Below are positions 6,941 to 7,863 of a stretch of DNA of 7,863 nt, in pieces; positions within the stretch are counted from its first letter, which is position 1; each line of letters begins with the position of its first letter. The DNA is from an uncultured Oscillospiraceae bacterium (GTDB lineage Bacteria > Bacillota_A > Clostridia > Oscillospirales > Oscillospiraceae), in contig CAAEOU010000299.1 in the NCBI GenBank assembly GCA_900757695.1, forward strand, positions 1 to 7,863, read 5' to 3'. The notes beneath the pieces are model-generated. The model made no database searches, was not told where the DNA came from, and saw only the letters and a program-made list of their open reading frames with translations. Position numbers and translations under genes: made by a program.

Positions 6941-7795
6941 TCCAATGAGCACTCTGGTCTCCGGCCGCCGGATCGCATTGTCCGGCGGCAGCTTTGTCAT
7001 AAAGGCAAAGCTCACCGTCATGAGCCCCACCCTGCCAAAAAACATATATACCATCAGCAGAAGCTTTGAGCCGAGGTTCAGCCCCGCTGTGATCCCCGTG
7101 GACAGTCCCACGGTGCAGATTGCGGATATGGACTCATACAGGCAGTCCCACAGCGGGATGCCGTTGGTAGCCGACAGGATCACACCTCCGGCGATGCCAA
7201 GGCCGGTCACCAGCAGTGCAATGCTGGCCGCACTTTCCATCTGATCCTGCGGAATTCTTCTTCCAAACAGCACCACCTCCCGGTGCCCCCGCATAACGCT
7301 CCAGCTCATCAGGAACAGCAGGGCAACGGACACTGTTTTGATGCCGCCTGCGGTAGAGCCGCTGGAGCCGCCCAACAGCATCAGCAGGAGAGAAACCAGC
7401 TTGCCGCTGTCTGTAAGTCCTCCCTGATCCACTGCCGCAAAGCCCGCCGTGCGGGTGGTGCAGGACTGGAAGAAGGCCGCCAGCAGCTTTTTCCCGGGGG
7501 ACATGCCGCCAAGGGTCTGCGGATTGCTCCACTCCAGCGCCAGCAACACCACGGTTCCGCCCACAAGCAGCAGCGCCGTCATAAACAGCACCAGTCGTGT
7601 GTGCACGCTAAGACGCTGATTTTTCCGGTAGGAGAGGATATCATTCCATACGAAAAAGCCAAGCCCGCCAATAATCACCAGCGCCGCCAGCACCAGATTC
7701 ACTGTCACATCCTCAGAAAATGCACCAATGCTTGCCCCGGGCGTAAGAAAGCCCAAAATATCGAAGCCTGCGTTGCAGTAGGCCGAAACCGTTTC
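6938..7795 (-). pseudogene. ktrB: KtrB/TrkH potassium channel subunit, C-terminal part; 5' end lost
   Basis: KtrB/TrkH forms the membrane pore of potassium uptake, from four linked membrane-pore-membrane repeats. The readable frame gives 285 residues after an in-frame TAA at 7796-7798; the family is usually about 440-480, so roughly 160-190 N-terminal residues are missing. Homology starts abruptly inside repeat two at ETVSAYCNAGFD, the second selectivity-filter region (filter Gly in NAGF). Filter three is TTRTAGF (about residues 113-119), the GGSSGSTAGGIK block is at 142-153, filter four is ICTVGLSTG (226-234), and GRVGLMT (254-260) precedes the C-terminus. Several hydrophobic membrane segments are evident, for example LVLAALVIIGGLGFF and LVLFMTALLLVGGTVVLLAL. 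Filter one and the first helices are absent, so this part alone should not form a normal pore. A TTG at 7754-7756 could formally start 272 residues, but no ribosome site precedes it and it lies within conserved sequence. The missing 5' part may lie beyond the window edge. Confidence 0.8.
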
Positions 7796-7862
7796 TTATA
7801 TTCCCGAAGATCTGTAACTCTGACTGTACTGAGATTTTAACACGATTTTTTTGGGATATAAG
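7795..7862. repeat. Imperfect inverted repeat bounding a 68-base AT-rich segment
   Basis: The plus strand reads CTTATATTCCC at 7795-7805 and GGGATATAAG at 7853-7862; the arms pair completely apart from one extra T, around a 47-base centre. The left arm coincides with the point where KtrB/TrkH homology stops and supplies the in-frame stop codon. The segment shows no KtrB-like hydrophobic coding in any frame and is more AT-rich than all neighbouring genes. It could be a small non-autonomous mobile element, the end of a larger insertion sequence, or a chance pairing. The window ends one base after the right arm, so no target duplication can be tested. Confidence 0.45.
7834..7862 (-). promoter_or_regulatory. 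Candidate extended -10 promoter pointing into ktrA-plsX
   Basis: On the minus strand TGTTAAAAT (7834-7842) gives a -10 hexamer TAAAAT, five of six matches to TATAAT, with the TGn extension. Seventeen bases upstream, CTTATA (7857-7862) is a weak -35 with three of six matches to TTGACA, and an A-run lies in the spacer. It would start transcription just inside the broken channel gene and drive the genes downstream. Such AT-rich sequence gives chance matches easily, so this is only a candidate. Confidence 0.3.
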
Positions 7863-7863
7863 C

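Noticed and set aside
7754..7756. TTG as a genuine start of a short 272-residue channel protein
   Set aside because: No ribosome site precedes it, and conserved second-filter residues lie just upstream in the same frame, so it is internal to the original gene.
7841..7852. T-run at 7846-7852 as an intrinsic terminator on the plus strand
   Set aside because: No GC-rich stem stands directly before it, and no plus-strand gene leads into it.
1..7863. A novel defence, secretion or biosynthetic gene system
   Set aside because: Every gene has a clear, well-known housekeeping family assignment, and no unexplained coding region remains outside the short segment at the right edge.

Overview
The window holds seven genes, all read leftward on the minus strand and packed with gaps of 12-22 bases or short overlaps, so they look like one transcription unit. 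In transcription order, from the right edge, they are: the 3' part of a KtrB/TrkH potassium-channel gene, ktrA/trkA, a SpoU-family RNA 2'-O-methyltransferase, dprA, topA, trmFO, and the 5' half of plsX, which runs off the left edge. No tRNA, rRNA, CRISPR array or complete insertion sequence is visible, and there is no gene-free stretch longer than about 70 bases.

The gene set points to a Gram-positive Firmicute: folate-dependent TrmFO, Ktr/Trk-type potassium uptake, PlsX, and strong GGAGG-type ribosome sites. The GC-rich codon use and the dprA-topA-trmFO-plsX order would fit a gut Clostridia member of the Oscillospiraceae type. That placement is inferred from composition and gene order, not from a search.

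Region by region: 1-513 is the PlsX N-terminal half (phospholipid precursor synthesis). 536-1846 is a full-length TrmFO (tRNA T-loop m5U54). 1836-4190 is a full-length DNA topoisomerase I with three C-terminal zinc fingers and a Lys/Thr/Ala-repeat tail. 4208-5500 is DprA (RecA loader on single-stranded DNA). 5520-6275 is the RNA methyltransferase. 6272-6925 is the potassium-channel regulatory subunit. 6938-7795 is the C-terminal part of its membrane partner. The unit therefore joins DNA topology and recombination, RNA modification, lipid synthesis and ion homeostasis; these are housekeeping functions rather than one dedicated system.

The one clearly abnormal place is the right edge. The KtrB/TrkH reading frame is cut by an in-frame stop inside its second pore region, exactly where an unrelated AT-rich 68-base segment with inverted-repeat ends begins. 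This looks like a small insertion or the edge of a mobile element, and it may carry an outward-facing promoter. The second point of interest is the TopA tail, where two 20-residue blocks are almost identical as protein but differ at 12 of 60 bases, nearly all silently. I found no convincing undescribed multi-gene system.
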